Shown piece after piece: positions 1 through 11,717 of a stretch of DNA of 64,000 bases. The stretch is from Rhynchopus euleeides. Taxonomy: Eukaryota > Euglenozoa > Diplonemea > Diplonemida > Diplonemidae. The stretch is taken from NCBI GenBank assembly GCA_963210315.1, contig OY723296.1, positions 682,001 through 746,000 of the forward strand, given 5' to 3'. A program made the position numbers and the translations under genes. Below the pieces are notes generated by a model. That model saw only the letters and a list, made by a program, of their open reading frames with translations. It searched no databases and was not told the DNA's origin. Numbering within the stretch: the first letter of the stretch is position 1; each line of letters starts with the position of its first letter.

Positions 1-2963
1 TGCCTCTAGGGGTTCGCCCCACCCACAAATGGGTTACCCCCTACCTCTAGGGGTTCCCCCCACCCACAAATGGGTTACCCCCTGCCTCTAGGGGTTCCCC
101 CCACCCACTAATGGGTTACCCCCTGCCTCTAGGGGTTCCCCCCACCCACAAATGGGTTACCCCCTACCTCTAGGGGTTCCCCCCACCCACAAATGGGTTA
201 CCCCCTGCCTCTAGGGGTTCCCCCCACCCACTAATGGGTTACCCCCTGCCTCTAGGGGTTCCCCCCACCCACAAATGGGTTACCCCCTGCCTCTAGGGGT
301 TCCCCCCACCCACTAATGGGTTACCCCCTACCTCTAGGGGTTCCCCCCACCCACAAATGGGTTACCCCCTGCCTCTAGGGGTTCCCCCCACCCACTAATG
401 GGTTACCCCCTGCCTCTAGGGGTTCCCCCCACCCACAAATGGGTTACCCCCTGCCTCTAGGGGTTCCCCCCACCCACTAATGGGTTACCCCCTACCTCTA
501 GGGGTTCCCCCCACCCACAAATGGGTTACCCCCTGCCTCTAGGGGTTCCCCCCACCCACTAATGGGTTACCCCCTACCTCTAGGGGTTCCCCCCAGCCAC
601 AAATGGGTTACCCCCTGCCTCTAGGGGTTCCCCCCACCCACAAATGGGTTACCCCCTGCCTCTAGGGGTTCCCCCCACCCACAAATGGGTTACCCCCTGC
701 CTCTAGGGGTTCCCCCCAGCCACAAATGGGTTACCCCCTACCTCTAGGGGTTCCCCCCACCCACAAATGGGTTACCCCCTGCCTCTAGGGGTTCCCCCCA
801 GCCACAAATGGGTTACCCCCTGCCTCTAGGGGTTCCCCCCACCCACTAATGGGTTACCCCCTACCTCTAGGGGTTCCCCCCAGCCACAAATGGGTTACCC
901 CCTGCCTCTAGGGGTTCCCCCCCACCCACAAATGGGTTACCCCCTACCTCTAGGGGTTCCCCCCAGCCACAAATGGGTTACCCCCTGCCTCTAGGGGTTA
1001 CCCCCTGCCTCTAGGGGTTCCCCCCACCCACAAATGGGTTACCCCCTGCCTCTAGGGGTTCCCCCCAGCCGCAAATGGGTTACCCCCTGCCTCTAGGGGT
1101 TCCCCCCACCCACAAATGGGTTACCCCCTACCTCTAGGGGTTCCCCCCAGCCACAAATGGGTTACCCCCTACCTCTAGGGGTTCCCCCCAGCCACAAACG
1201 GGTTACCCCCTACCTCTAGGGGTTCCCCCCACCCACAAATGGGTTACCCCCTGCCTCTAGGGGTTCCCCCCACCCACAAACGGGTTACCCCCTACCACTA
1301 GGGGTTCCCCCCACCCACAAATGGGTTACCCCCTACCTCTAGGGGTTCCCCCCAGCCACAAATGGGTTACCCCCTGCCTCTAGGGGTTCCCCCCACCCAC
1401 AAACGGGTTACCCCCTACCTCTAGGGGTTCCCCCCAGCCACAAATGGGTTACCCCCTACCTCTAGGGGTTCCCCCCACCCACAAATGGGTTACCCCCTGC
1501 CTCTAGGGGTTCCCCCCACCCACAAACGGGTTACCCCCTACCTCTAGGGGTTCCCCCCACCCACAAATGGGTTACCCCCTACCTCTAGGGGTTCCCCCCA
1601 GCCACAAATGGGTTACCCCCTACCTCTAGGGGTTCCCCCCACCCACAAACGGGTTACCCCCTGCCTCTAGGGGTTCCCCCCAGCCACAAATGGGTTACCC
1701 CCTGCCTCTAGGGGTTCCCCCCACCCACAAATAGGTTGCCCCCTACCTCTAGAGGTTCCCCCCAGCCACTAATGGGTTGCCCCCGACCTCTAGAGGTTCC
1801 CCCCAGCCACCAATGGGTTGCCCCCTACCTCTAGAGGTTCCCCCCAGCCACTAATGGGTTGCCACCTACCTCTAGAGGTTCCCCCCAGCCACCAATAGGT
1901 TGCCCCCTACCTCTAGAGGTTCCCCCCAGCCACCAATGGGTTGCCACCTACCTCTAGAGGTTCCCCCCAGCCACCAATAGGTTGCCCCCTACCTCTAGAG
2001 GTTCCCCCCAGCCACTAATGGGTTGCCCCCGACCTCTAGAGGTTCCCCCCAGCCACCAATGGGTTGCCCCCTACCTCTAGAGGTTCCCCCCAGCCACTAA
2101 TGGGTTGCCACCTACCTCTAGAGGTTCCCCCCAGCCACCAATAGGTTGCCCCCTACCTCTAGAGGTTCCCCCCAGCCACCAATGGGTTGCCACCTACCTC
2201 TAGAGGTTCCCCCCAGCCACCAATAGGTTGCCCCCTACCTCTAGAGGTTCCCCCCAGCCACTAATGGGTTGCCCCCTACCTCTAGGGGTTCCCCCCAGCC
2301 ACTAATGGGTTGCCACCTACCTCTAGAGGTTCCCCCCAGCCACCAATGGGTTGCCACCTACCTCTAGAGGTTCCCCCCAGTCACTAATGGGTTGCCACCT
2401 ACCTCTAGAGGTTCCCCCCAGCCACCAATAGGTTGCCCCCTACCTCTAGAGGTTCCCCCCAGCCACTAATGGGTTGCCCCCTACCTCTAGAGGTTCCCCC
2501 CAGCCACTAATGGGTTGCCACCTACCTCTAGAGGTTCCCCCCAGCCACCAATGGGTTGCCACCTACCTCTAGAGGTTCCCCCCAGTCACTAATGGGTTGC
2601 CACCTACCTCTAGAGGTTCCCCCCAGCCACCAATAGGTTGCCCCCTACCTCTAGAGGTTCCCCCCAGCCACCAATGGGTTGCCACCTACCTCTAGAGGTT
2701 CCCCCCAGCCACCAATAGGTTGCCCCCTACCTCTAGAGGTTCCCCCCAGCCACTAATGGGTTGCCCCCTACCTCTAGGGGTTCCCCCCAGCCACTAATGG
2801 GTTGCCACCTACCTCTAGAGGTTCCCCCCAGCCACCAATGGGTTGCCACCTACCTCTAGAGGTTCCCCCCAGCCACCAATAGGTTGCCCCCTACCTCTAG
2901 AGGTTCCCCCCAGCCACTAATGGGTTGCCCCCTACCTCTAGAGGTTCCCCCCAGCCACCCCCG
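1..2963. repeat. 41-bp tandem satellite, two sub-blocks
   Basis: About 72 head-to-tail copies of a 41-bp unit built around CTCTAGGGGTTCCCCCC and AATGGGTTACCCCC. To about 1730 units read CTCTAGGGG with GGGTTACC; from about 1731 most read CTCTAGAGG with GGGTTGCC and AGCCAC. In the second block variants recur in the same order: the GACCTCTAG variant repeats after 246 bp (6 units) and the AGTCAC variant after 205 bp (5 units), so higher-order units were amplified. The minus strand is G-rich with several G runs per unit. The array probably continues left of the window. Confidence 0.97.
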
Positions 2964-4585
2964 CCCCCCCCCCCCCCCCCCCCCCATGACTTCATCCCGT
3001 CCCCACCCAAAGCTCAAGCTTCCTGGACACGCTCGTTTGAGCAATCTGGAATCTGTAGAAGGCTCGCCGTGTAGGCGGCCTTGGCTATTTTGCCGGCTTG
3101 CTGGTCTGCGGCCCAGGATGCGCCTGCAGCGCCGTGTTGTCCCACGTTCTTGAGGCACGAAGCTTGAGGATTCTCTGGCAGATATGTTCACGATGTCATT
3201 CACGTCTCAACGGGTTCTTCGGGTGTCCCATTCAAAAAAACACCCGAAAAATATGACGACTTTGCTAAACTGGACCCAACTCCCCATACTCTTTTTTTTG
3301 CCATTTTTCAGCATTTTCCCCCGATTTTTCGGTTTTTTTTTTGAAAAAATTTATTTTTTGTCCAGAATCGACACCCCCCAAAAGGCGCCTTTTTGACCAA
3401 AAGGCAAAATTTCCTCCCATCATGCTCCCGTACCACAGAGGCCTGCCTCTGTGTATGTGTACGTTTTGCGATGACGGGGTGTGGAACCTGGCGTAGACCG
3501 AGCTACAACACAGGCGCCGTGGGTCAATTTTTTTTAGAAAAGGCCTTGACCAAAGGCATCCCCCTAACACTTAATTGCTCTGCTTCAACCTGAACCGACC
3601 CTCTAGGCAGCGTGAGGTGGCTACGTCGAGCCACTTCGTGGACAGCTGCAGTACCCTTCCCTTGTGTTCCTCTGTCAGGGGAACAACACAATAGCAGCAC
3701 TTACGTATTGTTTCATTTCAGTCAGCCAAGGAAAGTCGAGGAGTTCGAGCCGTTGAACAGTAACCAGAGGATGACAAGCAGGTTGAATATGCAAGCAGTG
3801 ATCTCCTGTGTACCCTTGGACCCACATTAAACTCGAACTGAAGCCCTCAGTCGTCCTTGACCAGATTCAGACCCGCTTTTCCAGAACCGCACCCCCTCCC
3901 TCCACTCCAAGTGTATCCGCTGCTCATGGGCCCACGTGACCACAAAGACTTAATCGTGACTCCATAGCAAAGATGGCTACCACGCTCAAGACCATCTGTG
4001 AACAGACGGTGGTCTCCTGTTTCCAGGGGTATGGAATTACCACGAGTGTAATGCAGGTACGGTAGGTGTGTCAAGAAGGTTTGCAGCTCACAGCAGGTCG
4101 TCATCTTCGTTCTGAACCTTGGTTCTGAAGTCGACAGCTCCTCAAGTCGGAGGCACACAAAGGATGGGTTCCGCAACTGTCCAACTATCTACAGACTCAC
4201 AGCCCAGAAGGTGCAGTCCAGGTTCCACAGAGCAAATTAAATGTTAGCATTTCTGCACAACTACCGTATCGCAAATCGCAGCGGCGGTAGAAGTGACTGA
4301 CTCTAAAACGGCGAGGTATCAGTCTTGACGCTGGAAAATTCCGTTCGGAAATACCAAACACATCCAGAAAGTGGAAGGAATGGGCGCCAAGATGATGCGA
4401 ACGATTTTTGGGGGGAGGGGGTGGACTGCCCTGTATCGTGATACCCGTGAGGGTAAAAAAATACAGGGCAGGGAGGCACAGGCGCAGGCACAACAGAGGC
4501 AATACATAGGCAGGCACCAATGGGAAAAGCGACCTCTTCTGGGACAGGCTGGGGAGGGGGGGTGGGGAGGGCGGCGCTGGGGCGG
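2964..4585. other. Intergenic, no gene seen
   Basis: It opens with a run of 22 C (2964-2985), then mixed sequence and a T-rich stretch at 3285-3365. Short reading frames occur on both strands, but none has a recognisable domain or is long relative to chance. I see no convincing gene, RNA or element here. Confidence 0.6.
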
Positions 4586-4760
4586 CTGCATGCGGTACCT
4601 GCGGTTCCGGTCCGGATTTTCGTCCGGACCGGTACCGCATTTGAGGGGCAAGAATCTGATTTCCGAGGCCCGGGAATGGTCGCAGTGGCTTCAAATGGCC
4701 AAAAACGTTCAATTTACCCCCCGGAAAAAAAAATTCGAAAGGGTCCCCCTATAGAAATCC
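4586..4760. repeat. Repeat R1, copy 1
   Basis: About 170 bp, starting with an imperfect palindrome (GCGGTACC ... GGTACCGC around TCCGGATTTTCGTCCGGA) and ending in a run of A and GGGTCCCCCTATA. A near-identical copy lies 320 bp downstream, and a third, shorter copy sits in the centre of the large palindrome (about 16373-16516). It is a dispersed repeat of unknown class. Confidence 0.85.
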
Positions 4761-4769
4761 AGTCAGGAC

Positions 4770-5400
4770 TGCGTGAACCGGTTCTAGAACCGGTTTGTGA
4801 ACCGGTTCACAAACCGGTTCTAGAACCGGTTCCCGAACCGGTTCGGGAACCGGTTCTGGGCAAACCGGTTCTAGAACCGGTTCGCGAACCGGTTTCTGCC
4901 AGTTTCTGCATGCGGTACCTGCGGTTCCGGTCCGGATTTTCGTCCGGACCGGTACCGCATTTGAGGGGCAAGAATCTGATTTCCGAGGCCCGGGAATGGT
5001 CGCAGTGGCTTCAAATGGCCAAAAACGTTCAATTTACCCCCCCGAAAAAAAAATTCGAAAGGGTCCCCCTATAGAAATCCGGTCAGGACTGGGGGAACCG
5101 GTTTCAGAACCGGTTCTGGAACCGGTTCCGGAACCGGTTCGAGAACCGGTTCTGAAACCGGTTCACGAACCGGTTCCGGAACCGGTTCGTGAACCGGTTC
5201 TCGAACCGGTTCTGAAACCGGTTCCTGCAAACCGGTTCACGAACCGGTTTTTGCCAGTTTCAGAACCGGTCCCAGCCGGTTCTGAACCTGTCCTCAACCG
5301 GTTCGGATTTGTCAGTAACCGGTTTGCCGTTGTGATTTCAACCGGTTCCCAAACCGGTTCCCAAGGAACCGGTTACTGTTTTCAAACCGGTTCAGGAGAT
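4770..5400. repeat. Irregular array of AACCGGTT palindromes
   Basis: Dozens of GAACCGGTTC-type palindromes at 9-16 bp spacing, interrupted by R1 copy 2. The core AACCGGTT is its own reverse complement, so the array reads alike on both strands. It resembles the subterminal binding-site arrays of other elements in this window, but no terminal inverted repeat bounding it was found. Confidence 0.85.
4906..5080. repeat. Repeat R1, copy 2
   Basis: Near-identical to copy 1 (4586-4760) and offset by 320 bp. R1 plus part of the AACCGGTT array was therefore duplicated in tandem. Confidence 0.85.
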
Positions 5401-5417
5401 TTCTGCCAGCGCGTCGT

Positions 5418-6548
5418 GTGACAAACACGATTTTTCAAAAAACCGGCGCAGAGGCCCCAAAGCCCCCGTAAACCCTCCAAACCCCCCCAGATCGGTCCGG
5501 AAACCCATCGAACCCCACTTTTCCACCATTCCGGGCACCTCAGGTGCCCGAATTGGGGTACCTAAAATTTGTGCCACCGTTTGGTACCGTACAGTGCCAC
5601 TGTGTGGGAGGTTGGAAAAGAAAATGCCCCAACACCCCACATCTGAGGGTTGCAATGCATGTTGCTTGCCAACCACGTCATCCGGTGGGTGTCAGGCGCT
5701 ATGTAGGTGGCATCAGCCAGGTCTTCGATGAGTTCTGGCTTGTATATGTACCTCCCTGCCACCATGCACCGGGAGGCTGCCTGTAGGTAAGGAACAAGTC
5801 CAGATGGTCGTGTGATTCCTGTGCAGCAGTGCTCCACAACCGGGATGTGTTGACAACGACTGTTGCAACACGAGCTGTACATTCCGGGAACACACGAAGT
5901 GCGCTGTCGTGGTACCCATTGTGCCAGAATTGGTAGTTGCTGCGGTCTACTTTGCCTGGCCCAAGAGCACTGGTACTGAACGGTGCAATATGCGTGGCGA
6001 GGTGAATACAACGGAAGCGCGCAAAGTCGATACAGCTCTCGGATGGCGGGTGGTGGTGCCACTAGTGTGTGACGTTCACTCGAGGATACAACGCATCACA
6101 ATGAATCAGCAACCGTGGACCGAGTACAATACGCTCTCTGTGGCTGGTGTGGGGGACAAAGGCAGTGCCTGTGCCGCAGGCAGGGAGGTACATATACAAG
6201 CCAGAACTCATCGAAGACCTGGCTGATGCCACCTACATAGCGCCTGACACCCACCGGATGACGTGGTTGGCGAGCAACATGCATTGCAACCCTCAGATGT
6301 GGGGTGTTGGGGCATTTTCTTTTCCAACCTCCCACACAGTGGCACTGTACGGTACCAAACGGTGGCACAAAATTTAGGTACCCCAATTCGGGCACCTGAG
6401 GTGCCCGGAATGGTGGAAAAGTGGGGTTCGATGGGTTTCCGGACCGATCTGGGGGGGTTTGGAGGGTTTACGGGGGCTTTGGGGCCTCTGCGCCGGTTTT
6501 TTGAAAAATCGTGTTTATCCACGTAAAAGGGGGGCATTTGACCCCCCC
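5418..6548. mobile_element. Element A, copy 1 (TA-flanked, long TIRs)
   Basis: About 340-bp inverted arms (about 5418-5760 and 6180-6548) flank about 420 bp. The right end is CATTTGACCCCCCC followed by TA. The left end lacks the terminal TAGGGGGGGTCAAATG seen in copy 2, so it is truncated. A minus-strand frame across the left arm and centre (5562-6062) reads protein-like, but no catalytic motif is evident. It is a non-autonomous DNA transposon, possibly with transposase remnants. Confidence 0.88.
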
Positions 6549-6550
6549 TA

Positions 6551-7336
6551 GGGCAGTGATTAAATAAACGTTGAAAACGTTTAGCGTTTATAAACGTTTA
6601 GCGTTTTTCAGAATTCTGAGCGGAAATAAACGTTCAGATAAACGCTTAATAAACGTTTCCCTGCAGGCTCTGCCACTGAGTCACTTTACATCATAATACA
6701 TCATGGCCAGCGCACCACACCCCAAATTCCAGGGCGGGGGGGCACCGCTGCGGTGAGGACAGCAAGATGTCGAAGCGCAAAGTCGAAACCATCGGCGCTA
6801 TTTCTGGCCACTTCTTGTACCCGTGCCTGCTGTACCAGGTGCCTGTTCCAGTCAGTTGCCTCCCATCAGAGGAGGCATCTGAGAGACTCTCGTATGGCGT
6901 CCCTGTGCCACATGATCACAGGTGAGGCACCACACCCGAGGACGCGCTCCCTGGCAACGGATGCGCCGTGCCACAGACCCAGCTGCCGTAAGCTCCCAAG
7001 AACAGCGTCAAATGGGACGCGAACTGTACCATACTTCTCCCACAACTGTTCCTGGCGCGATTACCTCATATTGGCTTGCCTTTTGGCCTCTGGAGGGCAC
7101 CGAGAAGCTGTTATGTTTCAGAACAATCAACGACAACAGTTCTTCTGTGCATCTGGCAGGTTGAGGTGTGCTTGCTCTGCTTGATGTGTCCTGTGGTGTG
7201 CAGCCCAGGACAAGTTCTGTCCCAAAAATTTTGGTTGCTTCGCTAAATAAACGCTAAACGTTTAGCGTTTATAAACGTTTAACGTTTATTGAAAAACGGT
7301 TTCTGAAATAAACGTCGTTTATTGGGTTCACTGCCC
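6551..7336. mobile_element. Element M1 (TIR GGGCAGTG, TA-flanked)
   Basis: Begins GGGCAGTGATTAAATAAACG and ends in the inverted CACTGCCC, with TA on both sides (6549-6550, 7337-7338). Both ends carry many copies of AAACGTTTA or TAAACGTT palindromes in the 100 bp next to the terminus. Inside, a 52-codon frame starts at ATG 6767 and ends at a donor-like CAG/GTGAGG, so a small intron-containing gene is possible. Its left TA is shared with element A1. Confidence 0.85.
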
Positions 7337-8697
7337 TAGGGGGGGGGGGGGTGTGGAACCTGTCTAGGCCAATAGCCAAGGCTTGCGGTAATACGTGTGT
7401 TGGCCCTGCCTTGACGGCGTTGGGAAATGCATCACCCAATCAACAACAACTGCCTGCGAGGAGAATCTCATAAAGGAAAGGGGGGGCCAACGGATACCGG
7501 TCGTATTTGGAGGCAGAAATCGTTCACCCCCTCCACCCCCCGACATGGATCTGCCTTTTTTGTGAGAAACTGTTTCTGCTTCCACGCTCCGTCGGAACTC
7601 TCAAAATACACAACTGAGAAAGGTGTGTGGAATCAAAGCCATTCATGGATGAAAACAGAAGGGGTAAACGCGAAAGCTTCTTCGTTTGACTGTACGGAAC
7701 ACACAGAACAGAAGAAGTGGCTGCGGAGGTGCGGTGTATGGAATGGCAGGGGTGGGGTGTTCAGGGGGTCGGGCAACTTTCGGTATCCTCCAAAATTCCT
7801 TGGACATATTTTTGCTAAAAAAAAATTTCTCAAAATTTCTCAAAATTTCGTCAGCTGATTGAGGGTGTGATATGAGGGTTCTATCCAACAAGGATATCAA
7901 GGCGGCACTTTCAAAGTCCTGCCAAGGACAGCGCCACGTGGGTGTGTGCTTCTGATATATGTTATGTCATCATGTGAACCCTCCCCAGCGTGTGCCAACA
8001 TCCCTGACACGCTCACGAAAAGCATGACACGGAGAAAACAGGTGCCGAAACAACCTGCCGAGCACACGGGTGGTGCCACGTTGATCCACGCAGCGATCTC
8101 CCATGACAGGAAGCCTTGTCGCCACGGCAGAGTCGCCGCAGACTGTGGGAGAGGTGTCGCCAGTCACCTTGAGGTTGCAGTGTGTCATCAGGCTAAGACC
8201 CGTGCCCTCTTCACCTCCCCTGTTAGGTTGCTCCCATATCGTTGCCTGCTTTGGGGCCTGAAGGACATAGGGGTCCAGCAGGCACTTGAGCATCGCAAGG
8301 CATGAGTGGCTGTTTCAAACTCCTGGTGCAAGCACCCGTCATGGTCTGGGGAAGCCCTCCCAGGTAGTTTAACGTCTTGCCCAGGACAAATTCCCAGGTC
8401 AAAATTTCTCAAAATTTCACAAAAAATCGCAAAAAATCGCGGAAGGCCCGGCTGCGTCAGGCCACCGAGAGGGCCTTGTTGGCCTCAATGGTGGTTTGTG
8501 GACAGTTTGCTGAGTCCATATGCCGGACCACAGGTCCCAATGACACGGTTCCGAAGTGCTAGCCCTACCAAGCAGCCACAGTACGACAGGATGCGCAGGC
8601 ACCCCCATGATATCCCGTAATGGCTTTTGGAACATGTGTTCCGAAGCCACGGCCATATAAGCACAAGGGCTTGGGTACTAGACAGGCACACGCTACA

Positions 8698-8755
8698 TAG
8701 GGGGTCTGGGGGGCGGAGCCCCCCAGCCGCCGGAGGCCACGGTAGTGAACGTCTG
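8698..8755 (+). repeat. S repeat, copy 1
   Basis: Short dispersed repeat: hairpin GTCTGGGGGGC / GCCCCCCAG followed by CCGCCGGAGGCCACGGTAGT. Five copies occur in the window. This copy and the one at 44695 also share the downstream GTCTGGCT and TTGGCTG. Confidence 0.9.
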
Positions 8756-8967
8756 GCTCTTGGCTGGAAAAAATCGGGTTTTGACTGGGACCAAACGGGA
8801 AAGGGGGGGGGGGGGGTGTCCGGAGGACTCAAGCGAAGAGCCGGTGAAGCAAAAGAAGAACCTGCTGCGCTAGCCCCACCAAGCAGCCATAGGACAACAG
8901 GACATCCGGAGGACTCATCCCCATCCCCCCTAGGAAAAACCGGCCCACAAAAAAACCGGCCCACCAA

Positions 8968-9050
8968 AAAAAATTTCTCAAAATTTCTCAAAATTTCGCA
9001 AAATTTCGCAAAATTTCGCAAAATTTCGCAAAATTTCGCAAAAAATCGCA
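8968..9050. repeat. 10-bp tandem repeat AAATTTCGCA
   Basis: Eight or so direct copies, the first ones reading AAATTTCTCA, degenerating to AAAAATCGCA at the end. Shorter relatives are at 7825-7855 and 8401-8445. Confidence 0.85.
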
Positions 9051-9339
9051 AAAAATCACAACTCCACAAAGAGCCCGATTTCATAGATTTGTGATTTTTC
9101 GTGATTTTTCTGTGCCCAACCTTCCAATCGCGGGTCATCCACATCCTCTTCTGCTGAACACTTGCAAATGTCTGCCAACCAAGCCTGGGTGTGATTCTCC
9201 CCAGATGCATCTGCTGTCCCACCTCTCCTCGCCCGCTCCACACCCTACCGTCGGGTGGGGTGCGGAGCGCGGCTGAGGAGGGCTGGGGCAGCAAACAAGG
9301 CGGGGATGAGGGCGAGAGTGGGGCTCCCGCCTGCGTGAT

Positions 9340-9555
9340 AAGGGCCTCTCAATCACCCCTCGCTACTCCCCTATCACCCCCTGGGGGTGGTAGGGGTGAG
9401 TAGCGAGAGCCCTGGCCACACAGAGCGCACAAACACTGTGGAATGTGCCTCTGTTGCGTTGTGTGCGCTGCAGCCAGTGGTACAGGCTAATCCCTTGTAA
9501 TTGTCCGCCTCGGCCAAAAATGCCAAAATGGGGCGGACAATTACAAGGGGGGGTG
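9340..9555 (-). mobile_element. Element C, truncated copy
   Basis: Matches the reverse complement of the right-hand element at 20823-21196: a TCGCTAC hairpin (9358-9408), a shared stretch with the GTTTGTGCGCTC-type sequence inverted, then paired TTGTAATTGTCCGCC / GGCGGACAATTACAA arms (9497-9550). The other end is missing. Confidence 0.75.
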
Positions 9556-10065
9556 TAGGTACTCCCGTTGCAAATTCGTTGAATGGGGGGGTGGGGGTCA
9601 GCCCTTGCATGAAAGGGGAAAGATGGGGGGGGGGAGCAGGGGTGGTGTCAAAGTCAGAGGGACAAAGATCAGTACGAATGCAGGAGAACGCAACCAACGA
9701 AACAAACATCGGGGGATGGGGACGGGGAGGGGGAGGGGGTGTCGGGAGAGGAACCGGCACGTCGCAGTGTTGTGTCAGGGGTCTGGCGTGCTGCCATTGG
9801 CATATCACTTGCCGCCTAAATGCGGCTCCCTGTGTGGGCTGGCGCATGGCGTGGCAAGCGATACGAAAAAAATCGCGGGAACTGATCAATTGGGCCGTTA
9901 CACACGACTGCGATGGCATGGAACAATACGCCATGGCCATCAGAACTGGCGTCGACCACTGAACACGGCTTCGTGCAGGGGAGGGAGGGGGTGGGGCGGG
10001 TCACTGGGAAGAATAGAGAGAAGTGAGTGAGTGAGAGAGAGAGAGAGAGGGGGGGGGGGGGGGGG
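9556..10065. other. Intergenic, G-rich
   Basis: Many G runs, a GA-dinucleotide stretch (10023-10050) and a run of 17 G (10049-10065) immediately before element A2. No gene recognised. Confidence 0.6.
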
Positions 10066-10067
10066 TA

Positions 10068-11075
10068 GGGGGGGTCAAATGCCACCCTTTTACGTGGACA
10101 AACACGATTTTTCAAAAAACCGGCGCAGAGGCCCCAAAGCCCCCGTAAACCCTCCAAACCCCCCCAGATCGGTCCGGAAACCCATCGAACCCCACTTTTC
10201 CACCATTCCGGGCACCTCAGGTGCCCGAATTGGGGTACCTAAAATTTGTGCCACCGTTTGGTACCGGACAGTGCCACTGTGTGGGAGGTTGGAAAAGAAA
10301 ATGCCCCAACACACCACATCTGAGGGTTGCAATGCATGTTGCTTGCCAACCACGTCATCCGGTGGGTGTCAGGCGCTATGTAGGTGGCATTAGCCAGGTC
10401 TTCGATGAGTTCTGGCTTGTATATGTACCTCCCTGCCACCATGCACCGGGAGGCTGCCTGTAGGTACGGAACAAGTCCAGATGGTCGTGTGATTCCTGTG
10501 CAGCAGTGCTCCACAACCGGGATGTGTTGACAACGACTGTTGCAACACGAGCTGTACATTCCGGGAACACACGAAGTGCGCTGTCGTGGTACCCATTGTG
10601 CCAGAATTGGTAGTTGCTGCGGTCTACTTTGCCTGGCCCAAGAGCACTGGTACTGAACGGTGCAATATGCGTGGCGAGGTGAATGCAACGGAAGGGCGCA
10701 AAGTCAATACAGCTCTCGGATGGCGGGTGGTGGTGCCACTAGTGTGTGACGTTCACTCGAGGATACAACGCATCACAATGAATCAGCAACCGTGGACCGA
10801 GTACAATACGCTCTCTGTGGCTGGTGTGGGGGACAAAGGCAGTGCCTGTGCCGCAGGCAGGGAGGTACATGAACAACAGCACTGTCCGGTACCAAACGGT
10901 GGCACAAAATTTAGGTACCCCAATTCGGGCACCTGAGGTGCCCGGAATGGTGGAAAAGTGGGGTTCGATGGGTTTCCGGACCGATCTGGGGGGGTTTGGA
11001 GGGTTTACGGGGGCTTTGGGGCCTCTGCGCCGGTTTTTTGAAAAATCGTGTTTGTCACCCCCATTTGACCCCCCC
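10068..11075. mobile_element. Element A, copy 2 (complete ends)
   Basis: TA at 10066-10067, then GGGGGGGTCAAATG. It ends CATTTGACCCCCCC with TA at 11076-11077. It is near-identical to copy 1 except that the right arm has an internal deletion of about 170 bp, leaving arms of unequal length. Copy 2 defines the true terminus of the family. Its right TA is also the left TA of element B1. Confidence 0.9.
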
Positions 11076-11077
11076 TA

Positions 11078-11715
11078 CTGGGGGGGGCTAAATAGAAGGG
11101 GGTGGCCGAATACAAGGGGGTGGCCGAATAGAAGGGGGGGGTCTGGAAATTCGAAATCCAGAAAATTTTAGGCCGAATACAAGGGGGGGGGTCTTGTATT
11201 CGGCGGTCCGTGAATTTTGGCAAATTTTCAAATTTTCAGCCTGTTTTTCCAGTCCTAACAGGCACCCCATGGTCAAAATGACCCCACTGCGATCCGCACG
11301 GAATCCAAACATTCAAAAGAACAGGGTTTTGGACACCAGTGTGGGGGTCCCTGCAGGTGGCTGACTCCTGGGAATATCCTCCCCTTTTCAGGAGCCAAAT
11401 CAGGCCCACATTTCATGAGTGAAACTTTGCACCTCCACCCACAAAATGACCCCACCACGATCCGCACGGATTCCGAATAGTGCAATGGAAGGCGAAAATC
11501 GCGATTCCACGAGGTCACCTGGAGCAAAATTCACCAAAATTTGGAAAAATCACGGACCGCCGAATACAAGACCCCCCCCCTTGTATTCGGCCACCCCCTT
11601 GTATATGGCCACCCACTGCAAAAATTGCCCAAAATTTTGGGTTTTGAAAACCCCCCAAAAAAAGCGTTTATACGCCTATTACAAGGGGGGGGGTCTTCTA
11701 TTTAGCCCCCCCCAG
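11078..11715. mobile_element. Element B, copy 1
   Basis: TIR CTGGGGGGGGCTAAATAGAA at the left and its inverse at the right, with TA on both sides (11076-11077, 11716-11717). Subterminal repeats of GAATACAAGGGGG and GAATAGAAGGGGG surround a roughly 400-bp centre without a convincing frame. A second copy is at 21272-21914 in the same orientation. It is non-autonomous. Confidence 0.92.
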
Positions 11716-11717
11716 TA

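Larger units (their letters stand above)
7339..9339. other. Intergenic repeat-rich DNA
   Basis: No convincing gene. It contains short hybrid repeats, one S repeat (8698-8755), and runs based on AAATTTCGCA or AAATTTCTCA at 7822-7853, 8401-8445 and 8968-9050. Reading frames crossing the A/T-rich runs are artefacts of the 10-bp periodicity. Confidence 0.6.

Noticed and set aside
1..2963. Telomere or CRISPR array
   Set aside because: The unit lacks a TTAGGG-type motif repeated without spacers, and repeats are contiguous with no unique spacers, so it is a satellite.
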